42,500 bases of DNA from Glandiceps talaboti (Eukaryota; Hemichordata; Enteropneusta; Spengelidae), in contig NC_135567.1 of NCBI RefSeq assembly GCF_964340395.1, positions 6,312,399 through 6,354,898 on the forward strand. Direction: 5' to 3'. This document shows positions 41,976-42,500 of this stretch, in pieces (position 1 is the stretch's first letter; every line of letters begins with the position of its first letter). The notes under the pieces were generated by a model that made no database searches, was not told the origin of the DNA, and saw nothing but the letters and a program-made list of their open reading frames with translations. The position numbers and the translations under genes were made by a program.

Positions 41976-42224
41976 GAGACCACACCCCCTCCTGATTCCC
42001 CCAACCCTCCCCTTATTAATTACTGAAGGCTTCCTAATTTAACTTGTTTCATCTCTAATGTTCAATTTAATAAGATTTGTTTTTTAAAATTATATACAAT
42101 AGAATCTAGTTATCCTGAAACAGCATTCTGGCTTGATATAAATCTTATTCATATTGCTACATCTTACTATCACTCACAACAAAAATCCTACCAACATTAC
42201 TATATGTGGTACACTTTTTTCTGT
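41976..42224. other. spacer
   Basis: AT-rich, no feature seen. Confidence 0.4.
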
Positions 42225-42500
42225 AATCTTTTCAATATACGTGATTATTTGACAGTTGCTATAGGTGTGGTCTTGTTGCTAGGCAAATTTACAAACATTT
42301 TTTTGAATGTTTATTCAATTGTGTGTTATTCCGTTATCTTCGTGAAATATACGACAGTTTGGAATTATTGATTTTTGACCAAAATGACACATGTTTAGCC
42401 CTAATCATCATGTCATGAACAAATCTGACTTTACACACCCCTTAAGAATGTTCCCACCAAATTTCGCACCAATCTGCCCAGTAGTTTCTAAGTTTGAGTT
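42225..42500 (+). mobile_element. TAGCACAACTG-family element, copy G (internally deleted, runs off window)
   Basis: Starts within an internal repeat unit (TCTTTTCAATATACGTGATT as at 41084). It then jumps at about 42358 from the repeat core (ACGACAGTTTGG) to the 3' half (GGAATTATTGATTTTTGACC). About 400 bp present in copy F is missing. Continues past the window edge. Confidence 0.8.

Overview
This window looks like non-genic, repeat-dominated nuclear DNA from an animal, most likely a marine invertebrate. It is AT-rich, has GT-AG introns and no bacterial operon signals. The parasites in it are metazoan: a Ty3/gypsy-type gag-pro and a separate gypsy pol tail, two non-LTR retrotransposons, a DIRS-like tyrosine-recombinase element, a hAT-like transposase, a Ginger/KRBA2-like integrase gene with C48 protease and PHD domains, and many small hairpin or tandem-repeat elements. 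I cannot name the species or phylum from the sequence. No complete host gene was found. The only convincing host-type coding piece is one 93-bp ankyrin-repeat exon on the minus strand near 23.5 kb.

Layout. 0.3-9.1 kb: a cluster of tandem arrays with units of 71 bp, 47/48 bp, 108 bp (in two opposite orientations around a 0.9-kb LINE 3' end), about 60 bp and about 360 bp. 9.1-11.5 kb: CpG-richer single-copy DNA with a tiny MITE, a possible exon end, and the leader of a gypsy-like element. 11.6-13.2 kb: gag-protease, broken by a 43-bp triplication. 13.7-17.4 kb: a decayed Ginger-like gene. It has an integrase zinc-binding exon, a 956-bp intron carrying a foldback element, a second exon ending at the start of the integrase core, 33 exact 42-bp repeats where the core should be, then a frameshifted Ulp1/C48-like protease and a PHD finger.

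17.4-21.4 kb: noncoding DNA with a foldback element, microsatellites and a LINE reverse transcriptase with its C-terminal zinc region. 21.4-24.0 kb: MITEs, the ankyrin exon and the first copies of a dispersed non-autonomous family. 24.2-26.1 kb: DIRS-like gag and recombinase remnants. 28.0-29.6 kb: a 53-bp minisatellite and a hAT transposase pseudogene. 32.0-42.5 kb: two families of non-autonomous elements that share an architecture (short subterminal inverted repeats, internal 113- or 150-bp tandem repeats, a tetranucleotide microsatellite, and a 3' terminal hairpin), interrupted by a gypsy pol tail.

All the transposon genes carry stops, frameshifts or deletions, so the window reads as a graveyard of mobile DNA rather than a working locus. 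The most interesting points are the Ginger-like gene with its indel-free 42-bp array, the inverted satellite arrays, and the common Helentron/HINE-like architecture of the two dispersed families. Family assignments rest on motifs recognised by eye; no database search was possible.
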